In this document: positions 33,967-41,270 of the stretch, one piece after another
Numbering within the stretch: the stretch's first letter is position 1
Layout of the letters: the number at the start of each line of letters is the position of its first letter
NCBI GenBank assembly: GCA_017303755.1
Contig: JAFLBS010000002.1
Location: 124,001 to 188,000, forward strand
Length of the DNA: 64,000 nt
Origin: Flavobacteriales bacterium
GTDB lineage: Bacteria > Bacteroidota > Bacteroidia > Flavobacteriales > Flavobacteriaceae
Reading direction: 5' to 3'
The notes under the pieces: model-generated
The model's input: only the letters and a program-made list of their open reading frames with translations
Databases searched by the model: none
What the model was told of the DNA's origin: nothing
Translations under genes and position numbers: made by a program

Positions 33967-35031
33967 TTACTGATTTTCTACAACAGTTGGAGTTGAAACT
34001 ACTGGTTTTGGTACAACTGGAGGATAAATTGGATAATACAATTCGGTTTTCCATTTGGATGGCTTTTTCTCATCCACAAAACTCAACACATATACTTGGT
34101 ACGGTAAGATGGCAAAATTGCGTTTCAATTTATTTTCGAATAGGTAGTCCAATACTTTTTTATTGGCTTTGGGAAGATGTGAGTAATCACCCGTTAAAGT
34201 GGTTTTTACAGCCGAAAATCCTTCTATTTTACCCGATGAAACATCACTAACTGGATCAATATAAACCGAGTCTTTTATAGGCATACAAACCGAAAAATTA
34301 GTGGTTTGTTTAACATCATCAGTCGAATTAAAAATCACAAATGGTTTTCCGTGCATCACCATATCATTTTTCTCAAAAAAAGCAATCATCTTTGGAATCA
34401 TGATTTTGATATTTTTCAATATAACGGCATTTTTACTGTTGATGGTTTGTGCGATGTAAAATTGTTTAGGTTTGGCTACAATTCCGTTTATTTTAATGTC
34501 GAATGTGTTGAGTTCATAATCTAAAGTGCGATCCAACTGCTCTAACGTTTTTTCATAAATACTGCCAATGGTATTCCCGATTCCGCCATTGACAAACGCT
34601 TTGATTTTCATCATCACATCCATGGTTCCTTTGGTTTTCCAGGTTACTTTAGTTTTTCCGAGTGTGTCCTTGAATGTCCAATAACTTTCCGTTTCGGTTT
34701 CGTTATACGTCATCTTTTGTTTGATGAAAAGATTTTCTTTTATTTCGAGTGTTTTGATGTAACCTGTTGTAGTTCCATCCCAAGAAAACGAAGCATTTTT
34801 GCCGATGGTGCTTTTCGGAAATACAAATTGCGTTTTTCCTTTTTCATCCGACCAAGAAGCAAATGTTTCCCAGTTTTTGTAATCGTTGACGAAGTTGTAA
34901 ACCGTTGCTCTTGGTGTCTTGATTATTTTAGAGCGAGTGATGCTGTAATCTCCTTTTTGGGTGATGATAAAAACGGTTAAACCAATAAGGAATAATAGAA
35001 ATAGTAAAAAAAGATATTTTAATATTCTCAT
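33967..35031 (-). CDS. membrane-anchored SRPBCC plus GyrI-like protein
   Basis: 354 residues. One membrane helix (about 5-26) is followed by a SRPBCC domain (about 30-175): RATVYNFVNDYKNWETFASW and ESYWTFKDTLGKTKVTWKTKG. A GyrI/AraC-effector-like domain follows (about 190-335), with FVIFNSTDDVK and GDYSHLPKANKKVLDYLFE. The C-terminus is Pro/Val-rich. Both domains bind small hydrophobic or drug-like ligands. The fusion suggests a membrane-tethered ligand sensor or carrier; unverified. Confidence 0.75.
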   Translation of the reverse strand: MRILKYLFLLFLLFLIGLTVFIITQKGDYSITRSKIIKTPRATVYNFVNDYKNWETFASWSDEKGKTQFVFPKSTIGKNASFSWDGTTTGYIKTLEIKENLFIKQKMTYNETETESYWTFKDTLGKTKVTWKTKGTMDVMMKIKAFVNGGIGNTIGSIYEKTLEQLDRTLDYELNTFDIKINGIVAKPKQFYIAQTINSKNAVILKNIKIMIPKMIAFFEKNDMVMHGKPFVIFNSTDDVKQTTNFSVCMPIKDSVYIDPVSDVSSGKIEGFSAVKTTLTGDYSHLPKANKKVLDYLFENKLKRNFAILPYQVYVLSFVDEKKPSKWKTELYYPIYPPVVPKPVVSTPTVVENQ

Positions 35032-35115
35032 GATAGCAGTAGAAGTAGAGTAGTTTGTTGACGTAAAAGTAGTAAAATTATCTTTTATATAAACAATTCT
35101 TAAAAATCGAACTGT

Positions 35116-35304
35116 TTATCGTTTCCCGACAATTTTAATTACGAATAATAACAAAATAAACAGAATAAACCCTATTAATATTTTGTAACTTCCTTTGTAA
35201 AATTTTTGATGAAGTAGTTTGTCGCCCTTGTAAGCATAGGTTGTTGCAATTACAAATGCGATAAAAAATAAAGCGGCAAAAATAAGTTGACCTGTACTGA
35301 ACAT
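35116..35304 (-). CDS. small two-helix membrane protein
   Basis: 62 residues. Two predicted membrane helices (about 6-24 and 40-58) with a short basic loop between (KGDKLLHQKFYKGSYK). The end is basic (IKIVGKR). I recall similar short proteins in flavobacteria with no function assigned. The reading frame is the better one of two that overlap on this strand. Confidence 0.65.
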   Translation of the reverse strand: MFSTGQLIFAALFFIAFVIATTYAYKGDKLLHQKFYKGSYKILIGFILFILLLFVIKIVGKR

Positions 35305-35390
35305 GAATTTTTTTTTTTAACAAAAATAGTTAATTGTTTTTGATGATGGGTTTAAAAAGGAAAAAGAAAACAGTTTATTTTTGGGTTTTA

Positions 35391-35436
35391 ACCACATAGA
35401 ATCATAGAATTATTTTCGTCTATGTTTCTATGTGGT
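35391..35436. repeat. inverted repeat upstream of the MazG-like gene
   Basis: ACCACATAGAATCATAGA (35391-35408) faces TCTATGTTTCTATGTGGT (35419-35436), one mismatch, loop 10. This sequence is familiar from Flavobacterium intergenic DNA. Confidence 0.75.
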
Positions 35437-35470
35437 AAAAATGAACATAAATAAAATTAAAAAACAAACT

Positions 35471-35854
35471 ATGCAAAAACAACTCAACGCAGTTAAAGAA
35501 TTCCACACCTCTTTCGGATTAGGAGTAAGCGAAACCATTCAAGGTGATTTAGGCGAACAAAAAAACCTTCTTCGTTTTAATTTGATGAAAGAAGAAAACG
35601 AAGAATACCTTGAAGCCGTTCAGAATAATGATGTAATTGAAATTGCCGATGCTTTGGGTGATATGTTGTATATTTTATGTGGAACCATTTTGGAACACGG
35701 TTTGCAACACAAAATTGAAGAAGTTTTCGACGAAATTCAACGCAGTAACATGAGCAAATTGGGAGAAGACGGAAAACCGATTTACCGTGAAGACGGAAAG
35801 GTTATGAAAGGCCCGAATTATTTCAAACCGAGTTTTGAGGCTATTTTGAAATAG
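35471..35854 (+). CDS. MazG-like NTP pyrophosphohydrolase domain protein
   Basis: 127 residues from ATG 35471 (MQKQLNAVKEFHTSFG), preferred to two earlier in-frame ATGs. EEN.EYLEA...(E)IADALGDMLYILCGT is the MazG/all-alpha NTP pyrophosphohydrolase motif: Glu residues in KEENEEYLEAV and Asp in DALGDMLY bind magnesium. YREDGKVMKGPNYFKP follows near the end. The likely reaction is hydrolysis of a nucleoside triphosphate; the substrate is not known. It converges on ilvE across a pair of simple-sequence arms. Confidence 0.82.
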   Translation: MQKQLNAVKEFHTSFGLGVSETIQGDLGEQKNLLRFNLMKEENEEYLEAVQNNDVIEIADALGDMLYILCGTILEHGLQHKIEEVFDEIQRSNMSKLGEDGKPIYREDGKVMKGPNYFKPSFEAILK

Positions 35855-35927
35855 TCTCAGTTTTCAGTCACAGTTTTCAGTTTTCGTCCGATGAAATTAC
35901 TGAAAACTGCGACTGCGACTGTAAACT
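35855..35927. repeat. facing CAGT-type simple-sequence arms
   Basis: Left arm of CAGTTTTCAGTCACAGTTTTCAG type (35855-35880), right arm ACTGAAAACTGCGACTGCG onward (35899-35927). They can pair imperfectly as RNA. It fills the gap between convergent genes and may end both transcripts. Confidence 0.7.
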
Positions 35928-36993
35928 ATACTTTTACTGTCCAACCAAACGTATCTTCAGCCAATTTATACTGAATTTTGGTTAGTTTGTCTTTCAACTG
36001 CAAAGCAAATGAATTTTCAATTTTTGGTAATTGATATTCGTTGTTTTGGTAGCTAAAACTCACAATCGGACTGATTACAGCCGCAGTTCCAGCACCAAAA
36101 ATTTCTTTTAGAGTTCCGTTATTGGCAGCATCTACTAATTCCTGAACTAAAACCGAACGCACTTCTACTGCAAAACCTTCTTTTTTAGCTAATTCGATAA
36201 TGCTTTTACGTGTAATTCCATCTAAAATTCGCTCACTGGTTGGCGCTGTATATAAGGTGTCGTTAATTCTAAAAAACACATTCATCGTTCCAGCTTCTTC
36301 CAATTTGGTGTGTGTGGCATCGTCGGTCCAAATAATTTGCTGATAGCCTTTTTCGTTGGCCAATTTGGTTGGATAAAATTGCGCTGAGTAATTTCCAGCT
36401 GCTTTCGCTGCACCAATTCCTCCATTGGCAGCACGACTGTAATGTTCGGCTATAATTACTTTTACTTCACCCGAATAATACGATTTTGCAGGAGAAAGTA
36501 TGATCATAAAACGGTATTCAGTGGAAGGTTGCGCAATTACACCATGACCTGTTGCAATCATGAATGGTCTGAGGTACAACGTATTTCCCAATCCTTTTTT
36601 TACCCAATTGCGTTCTAAATCTAAAAGTACTTTCAACCCTTGAATAAAAATGTCTTCAGGAACTTCGGGCATTGCCATACGAAGAGCCGATTTATTAAAG
36701 CGCTTTAAATTTTCATCTGGGCGAAACAACCAAACATCATCGTTTTCATCTTTATAGGCTTTCATTCCTTCAAAAATAGCTTGTCCGTAGTGAAATACTT
36801 TGGATGATGGATCGATTAAAAAGGGTTCGTAAGGTTTGATGATGGGTTTTTCCCAAGCACCATCTTTGTAATCACAAATTAACATGTGATCAGTGAAAAC
36901 AGTTCCGAAAGTTAAATGATCAAAATCTACTGCATCAATGTGAGAAGAATTAGCTTTAACGATGTCAATTTCGAGTGTGTTTTGTAAGCTCAT
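35926..36993 (-). CDS. ilvE: branched-chain amino acid aminotransferase
   Basis: 355 residues, the longer BCAT form. It swaps the amino group between glutamate and leucine, isoleucine or valine, using PLP. The PLP-lysine motif is GAAKAAGNYSAQF (near 205), with YQQIIWTDD and LEEAGTMNVFF next, and GTAAVISPIVSF near the end. RPFMIATG near 143 is also conserved. It stands alone with no other ilv or leu gene near. Confidence 0.94.
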   Translation of the reverse strand: MSLQNTLEIDIVKANSSHIDAVDFDHLTFGTVFTDHMLICDYKDGAWEKPIIKPYEPFLIDPSSKVFHYGQAIFEGMKAYKDENDDVWLFRPDENLKRFNKSALRMAMPEVPEDIFIQGLKVLLDLERNWVKKGLGNTLYLRPFMIATGHGVIAQPSTEYRFMIILSPAKSYYSGEVKVIIAEHYSRAANGGIGAAKAAGNYSAQFYPTKLANEKGYQQIIWTDDATHTKLEEAGTMNVFFRINDTLYTAPTSERILDGITRKSIIELAKKEGFAVEVRSVLVQELVDAANNGTLKEIFGAGTAAVISPIVSFSYQNNEYQLPKIENSFALQLKDKLTKIQYKLAEDTFGWTVKV

Positions 36994-37232
36994 TGTTTGC
37001 CTAAAGTTAGAACTTATAGATGTAACCTCTTGGTTGTTAGTTTTTTAACTTTGGAAGATTAATTTCTAAAAGTTGAAATTATTTTTTTGCTAAACTAATA
37101 AAAAATTACGATTCTTTGGCACGATTACTTCTATTTGTTTTCAGTAAAAAATGTTGAAAAGTAATGGTGTTTTTATTAAGGAATAGAGTGAAAATTGATT
37201 AAAAAAATACAATTCAATTCCGAATATATCCT

Positions 37233-37240
37233 TACTTTTG
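37233..37240 (+). promoter_or_regulatory. -7 element of the DUF4920 operon
   Basis: TACTTTTG matches TAnnTTTG and lies 25 bases before ATG 37265. No TTG at the expected -33 distance. Confidence 0.45.
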
Positions 37241-37264
37241 TAAGATATTTTAATATAAAATCAA

Positions 37265-37756
37265 ATGAAAAAAATAGTTTACGCAGCGATAGTTGTTTTA
37301 GCATTAGCAAGTTGCAAAAAAGCAGAAACTGAAGCACCAAAAGAAAAAGCAATTGCATACAAATCATTCGGAGATAGTATTTCGGCTGATGGAGCAATAA
37401 CTAAAGAAGAGCTTTTTACTAAATATAAAGATTTAAAAGAAGGTGACACTTTAGAAGTGAAATTTGCTTCAACCATCAAAGAAGTTTGTCAGAAAAAAGG
37501 CTGTTGGATGCAATTGGAATTACCAGAAGAAAATAGTGCATTTGTGAAGTTCAAAGACTACGGATTTTTCATGCCGTTGAATTCAGCCAAAAGCAATGTA
37601 ATTGTAAATGGAAAAGCGTTTGTAAGTGTAGAAAGTGTAGACGAATTGCGCCATTATGCCAAAGACGCTGGGAAATCTCAAGCAGCTATCGATAGTATTG
37701 TAGATCCAGAAACTACCTATTCGTTTTTGGCGGATGGTGTTTTATTACAAAAATAA
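37265..37756 (+). CDS. DUF4920-domain lipoprotein
   Basis: 163 residues. MKKIVYAAIVVLALASC is a lipoprotein signal with Cys17. The DUF4920 domain covers about 35-163: YKSFGDSISADGAIT, then CQKKGCWMQLEL with the paired Cys, then VDELRHYAKDAGK and TYSFLADGV. The function is not known; the Cys pair, Trp and His could bind a metal. It is the first gene of a three-gene unit with a second DUF4920 gene (13 bp gap) and a CxxCH protein. Confidence 0.85.
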   Translation: MKKIVYAAIVVLALASCKKAETEAPKEKAIAYKSFGDSISADGAITKEELFTKYKDLKEGDTLEVKFASTIKEVCQKKGCWMQLELPEENSAFVKFKDYGFFMPLNSAKSNVIVNGKAFVSVESVDELRHYAKDAGKSQAAIDSIVDPETTYSFLADGVLLQK

Positions 37757-37769
37757 TCAACTCTAAATT

Positions 37770-38276
37770 ATGAAGAAAATTAGTTATTTATTGATGGTGT
37801 TATTCGTTTTAACTACTTTCAATAGTCAAGCTCAAACCAAAACTAAAAAAGTAACTTCAGCTTACAATGTAAATGATTACGCTTCTTTCGGAGCCAAATT
37901 TCAGCCCAATAAAGTTTTGACCGAAAAGCAAATGCTAAAGAAATACAAATCACTCAAAAAAGGTGATTCTGTTAAGGTGCAGTTCAAATCAATAATCAAT
38001 TCGGTGTGTAAGAAAAAAGGATGTTGGATGAATATGGATTTATCCGATGGACAAAAATCATTTGTAAAATTCAAGGATTACGCTTTTTTTGTTCCGTTGA
38101 ATGCTGATAATTCCGAAGCTATAATTAGCGGAACAGCTTTTGTAACAGTTGTCAGTGTTGATGAATTGCGTCATTATGCTAAAGATGCCGGAAAACCTCA
38201 AGCAGAAATTAACAAAATTACCAAACCTGAAGTCACGTATTCGTTTATGGCTGACGGAGTGTTGATTAAAAACTAA
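37770..38276 (+). CDS. second DUF4920-domain protein, exported
   Basis: 168 residues, a paralogue of the gene before. It has a cleavable signal peptide (MKKISYLLMVLFVLTTFNSQA) with no lipid Cys, so this copy should be soluble in the periplasm while the other is membrane-bound. Conserved parts repeat in order: YASFGAKF, CKKKGCWMNMDLSDGQ, VDELRHYAKDAGKPQ, TYSFMADGV. Tandem duplication followed by a change of location is inferred. It lies 6 bp upstream of the CxxCH protein gene. Confidence 0.85.
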   Translation: MKKISYLLMVLFVLTTFNSQAQTKTKKVTSAYNVNDYASFGAKFQPNKVLTEKQMLKKYKSLKKGDSVKVQFKSIINSVCKKKGCWMNMDLSDGQKSFVKFKDYAFFVPLNADNSEAIISGTAFVTVVSVDELRHYAKDAGKPQAEINKITKPEVTYSFMADGVLIKN

Positions 38277-38282
38277 CCTCGG

Positions 38283-38738
38283 ATGAATCGATTATTTATT
38301 TTAGTTCTCGTTGTAAGTCTGTCTTCGTGCCAGAAAAACGATAAGAAAGAAGCCAAAACAGAAGTGGAAGCTTGTGCTACTGATTCGACCAAAGGGAAAA
38401 AGTTTGAAATGTACGAAATGTCGGAAATGGCAGCATTAATGGAGCAAATGTATGTGGATAACCAACGTTTGAAAGAGCGAATCAAAAACGGTGATACGAT
38501 TGGTAAATTTCCGAATCACTTTTTGAAAATTCACAAAGCAGTAATGACCGACGAAAGTGATAACGATGCTTTTTTTAAAGAACAAGCAGCCAAATTCATC
38601 AAAGCGCAAGAGTTGATTTACGAAGATCCAAAAAACGCAAAAGAGCATTTTAACAACGGAATTGATGCTTGCATTGCGTGTCACAAACAAAAGTGCGGCG
38701 GACCAATACCGAAGATTAAAAAATTATACATCAAGTAA
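38283..38738 (+). CDS. lipoprotein with C-terminal CxxCH haem motif
   Basis: 151 residues. MNRLFILVLVVSLSSC is a lipoprotein signal with Cys16. The mature protein is helical and Met-rich (MYEMSEMAALMEQMY). Near the C-terminus is ACIACHKQKCGGP, a CxxCH haem-c site in the place used by cytochrome c' type four-helix bundles. It therefore could be a small membrane-bound c-type cytochrome. It is the third gene of the DUF4920 unit, followed by a terminator. Haem binding is inferred from the motif. Confidence 0.78.
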   Translation: MNRLFILVLVVSLSSCQKNDKKEAKTEVEACATDSTKGKKFEMYEMSEMAALMEQMYVDNQRLKERIKNGDTIGKFPNHFLKIHKAVMTDESDNDAFFKEQAAKFIKAQELIYEDPKNAKEHFNNGIDACIACHKQKCGGPIPKIKKLYIK

Positions 38739-38742
38739 ATAT

Positions 38743-38767
38743 AAAGCCAACTTCATGAGTTGGCTTT
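38743..38767 (+). terminator. terminator of the DUF4920 operon
   Basis: AAAGCCAACT (38743-38752) and AGTTGGCTTT (38758-38767), loop 5, then more T residues. Confidence 0.9.
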
Positions 38768-38773
38768 TTTATT

Positions 38774-38884
38774 TTAATCTCGTTTTGGAGTATTCTTCTT
38801 TTGTCTCTTTTCCTCTTTTTTTTCTTTTGCTGTTTTAAGAGGTTCCTTTTTTAAGGTTTTCTTTGCGTCTTGACTTTTTGCCAT
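38774..38884 (-). CDS. 36-residue highly basic protein
   Basis: ATG 38884 to TAA 38774, reading MAKSQDAKKTLKKEP, then LKTAKEKKEEKRQKK, then NTPKRD. It is almost entirely Lys, Glu, Arg, Ala and Thr, with no hydrophobic core. I recall short 'MAKSQ.A.K..KKEP.KTAKEKK' proteins in flavobacteria, so it looks like a real conserved gene and not chance. It could bind nucleic acid or ribosomes; unproven. It sits just after the DUF4920 operon terminator, on the other strand. Confidence 0.6.
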   Translation of the reverse strand: MAKSQDAKKTLKKEPLKTAKEKKEEKRQKKNTPKRD

Positions 38885-38935
38885 GGTTTTGGTTTTACGG
38901 TTCAGGTAAATGTAGGCATTTAAAGTGAGCAAAAG

Positions 38936-40543
38936 CTACTCTTTAGTTATTGTTTTTTCAATTACTTTTCCGTTTTTGATTTTAGTGTAGGTTCTTTTAA
39001 TGTGCCATTCATTCGATTTTTTATCGAGTACATCTTCGGTTTTTATATTTTCTGTAAAAAGAACTTTCCCAGTTTCATCATAATATATCGTTTTGCTAAG
39101 ATGATTATTGATTCCGCTTTTGTAGAAAAAATGAACCGTTCGTAGTTTCTTATCAATAGTAATTTCAGCTCCAGATAATTCTTTACTGTACTCGAATTGT
39201 TTGGTTTTGGGATTGAAGAGAAAGTTGTCGTAAAACGAATTACTGGCTCCCGATTTGTTGTAATTATGAATTGAAAAATCCAAGTAACCATCAAAATTGA
39301 AATCGAAGAAGTTTTCTGTTAAAGAATCAAATCCGCTTGAAAAATTTCCAATAATTGCGTCTTCATCAGTTGTGAGTAAAACTTTTTTAGTAAGTGAATT
39401 GACCAATCTTCGGTTTAGATTTTTACCTTTTTGAACTTGTTTTTTATCGTCAAAGCGAAGTTCAAGTTCGGTTACCCAATGACAAGTTATGTTGTTTATT
39501 TGAAAGGGTTTGCTGTAAAATCTCTGTTTTCCTTTTTGTATATTAAATTCTGAGTAATATTCTTTCTCATAGTTGAAAGTATCTTGCTCGATGAGTCGCA
39601 ATTCGATGAATTGATTGTAGTTGTATTTTTTGATGATGGAATCGTAAGCATACACCATTCGTTCGTTATCATCTACGATAGTTTCACCATTGACTTGTGT
39701 TCTAATAAAAATTGAATCGTTGACAAACTCTGAACTCAATTCATAACTATCAGAATCACCACCAATCATCGCAAGAATAATATCGTATACAGATTTGTTA
39801 TGAGCTACTCTGACTACTTTTTGAATTTCATCTCCAAATTGTGTTTTGTAGTACAATTGAGTAGAAAAGTCAACACCATTTCGTTCGATAAACTGCTCCT
39901 CGGGATAATAATTTCCATCAAATGCAATTGATGTAGTATCATTTGGTTGGTATTTTGGATCAGGTTTCGGAAATAAATCGTGAATGTTCTTCGGAAAATT
40001 TTTCGGAGATTCTTTGTGATTGTTAATTAAACCAAAGATATAATTAGCATGTTTGTTGGTTTCATTTATTTGTAAACTGTCCTTTAAAAAAATGACTTCA
40101 TATACGTTTATGTTGCTTCCTAATCTCCAATATTCGTCGACATAAAAAAGATAAGTGGAGTCGTTTTCTTTATCCACTCGAAAGGTTTCTCCCGCGATGG
40201 ATTGCTTTTGAATTTTCTCGTTATTTAAAACATAACTTTCAGCAAAAGGGTTGTATGTGGCACCTCCAGAATATTCGCCAAATAAGTTTATTACTTTAAA
40301 AGGTGTCTCTTTTGGATGGAAAATCCTTCCATCATAATAATTGAGACCAGATGAATCAATTTTGGCTAATTGATTTTTATAGGCAAGAAATTCATCAATT
40401 AAACTACTATCTGAATTTATTTTGCTGTAATCAAGAGTTGGAATTGGTAAAGCAGCAACAGCAATACTATTTGTTTTTTTTGAACAACAAGTCACTAGCG
40501 AAATGCACATTAAAGCCAAAAGAAAATGACTACTTCTTTTCAT
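38936..40543 (-). CDS. large lipoprotein of unknown function
   Basis: 535 residues. The N-terminus MKRSSHFLLALMCISLVTCC is a lipoprotein signal (Cys19 or Cys20). The body is charged and rich in Tyr, Asn and Asp, with beta-type stretches such as FDFNFDGYLDFSIHNYNKSG, which resembles a calcium-type Asp loop from an FG-GAP-like or XAC2610-like repeat. No enzyme motif was seen. It is exported, membrane-attached, and stands between terminators as a single gene. Confidence 0.7.
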   Translation of the reverse strand: MKRSSHFLLALMCISLVTCCSKKTNSIAVAALPIPTLDYSKINSDSSLIDEFLAYKNQLAKIDSSGLNYYDGRIFHPKETPFKVINLFGEYSGGATYNPFAESYVLNNEKIQKQSIAGETFRVDKENDSTYLFYVDEYWRLGSNINVYEVIFLKDSLQINETNKHANYIFGLINNHKESPKNFPKNIHDLFPKPDPKYQPNDTTSIAFDGNYYPEEQFIERNGVDFSTQLYYKTQFGDEIQKVVRVAHNKSVYDIILAMIGGDSDSYELSSEFVNDSIFIRTQVNGETIVDDNERMVYAYDSIIKKYNYNQFIELRLIEQDTFNYEKEYYSEFNIQKGKQRFYSKPFQINNITCHWVTELELRFDDKKQVQKGKNLNRRLVNSLTKKVLLTTDEDAIIGNFSSGFDSLTENFFDFNFDGYLDFSIHNYNKSGASNSFYDNFLFNPKTKQFEYSKELSGAEITIDKKLRTVHFFYKSGINNHLSKTIYYDETGKVLFTENIKTEDVLDKKSNEWHIKRTYTKIKNGKVIEKTITKE

Positions 40544-40579
40544 GAATTACTAGTGATAAGTTTACATCAAATATAGAAA

Positions 40580-40609
40580 AATCCCCAACTGATTGAACAA
40601 TTGGGGATT
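40580..40609 (-). terminator. terminator of the gene at 40637
   Basis: AATCCCCAA (40580-40588) and TTGGGGATT (40601-40609), loop 12, followed on the minus strand by T-rich sequence. Confidence 0.75.
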
Positions 40610-40636
40610 CTTTTATTTTATTAAAACAAAATCGAA

Positions 40637-41218
40637 TTATAATCCTAATGCTTCAATTACTTCTTCACTGAACATTTTCTTAAACAATACGTTTTTTTCG
40701 TCTTTATTAATGTATCTCCATTCATTTTTAGTATATTCATCCGAAATAGCAATCATAGTTGCAACCTTGTTTATGGTAAATGAACGTCCTTTTTTATCGT
40801 AGGTGACATCGTCGGTTTTCATTCCTACTTTGAATAGTTCTACCATCATTTCTGCTTCATCTTTGTCCATTTTTTCTTTTATAGTGAGTGTCATGGATAG
40901 ATTGTGGTTAATGAAGCAGAATTTTTGATTGTTTAGTGTGAAAATTTCACCGTATTTAAAATCAGGTGGCACATTATTTATCTTTATTTTCATTTCATCA
41001 CTACCTTCAAACGCAGCTTTTAAAGCTAGTTTCATCTGTTCTCTTGTGAAAATTTCAAATACTCTAGGATAGGTGTAGTCTAAAAAAATATCCAAATCGT
41101 TAGTGTTAATTCCGGTGTAAATTTTTTCTACACCAGCTTTCATGGATTCTAATGTTTGACCAAAAGAATTTTGAATGGACAACACTCCAAAAAGAAAAAT
41201 AAATAGAAACTTTTTCAT
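40637..41218 (-). CDS. secreted protein of unknown function
   Basis: 193 residues from ATG 41218 (MKKFLFIFLFGVLSIQNSFGQ, a signal peptide), chosen over an earlier ATG that overlaps the secA terminator. The mature part has LDIFLDYTYPRVFEIFTREQMK (broken here as LDIFLDYTYP and RVFEIFTREQ) and resembles the small SnoaL/NTF2-like or DUF-type periplasmic proteins, but this is weak. It is downstream of secA on the same strand, separated by a hairpin. Confidence 0.65.
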   Translation of the reverse strand: MKKFLFIFLFGVLSIQNSFGQTLESMKAGVEKIYTGINTNDLDIFLDYTYPRVFEIFTREQMKLALKAAFEGSDEMKIKINNVPPDFKYGEIFTLNNQKFCFINHNLSMTLTIKEKMDKDEAEMMVELFKVGMKTDDVTYDKKGRSFTINKVATMIAISDEYTKNEWRYINKDEKNVLFKKMFSEEVIEALGL

Positions 41219-41235
41219 TGTAAAATTGGTATAAA

Positions 41236-41260
41236 AAAGCCTCACTTTCGATGAGGCTTT
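41236..41260 (-). terminator. secA terminator
   Basis: AAAGCCTCA (41236-41244) and TGAGGCTTT (41252-41260), loop 7, 11 bases after the secA stop, followed on the minus strand by TTTT. Confidence 0.9.
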
Positions 41261-41270
41261 AAGTTGATTA

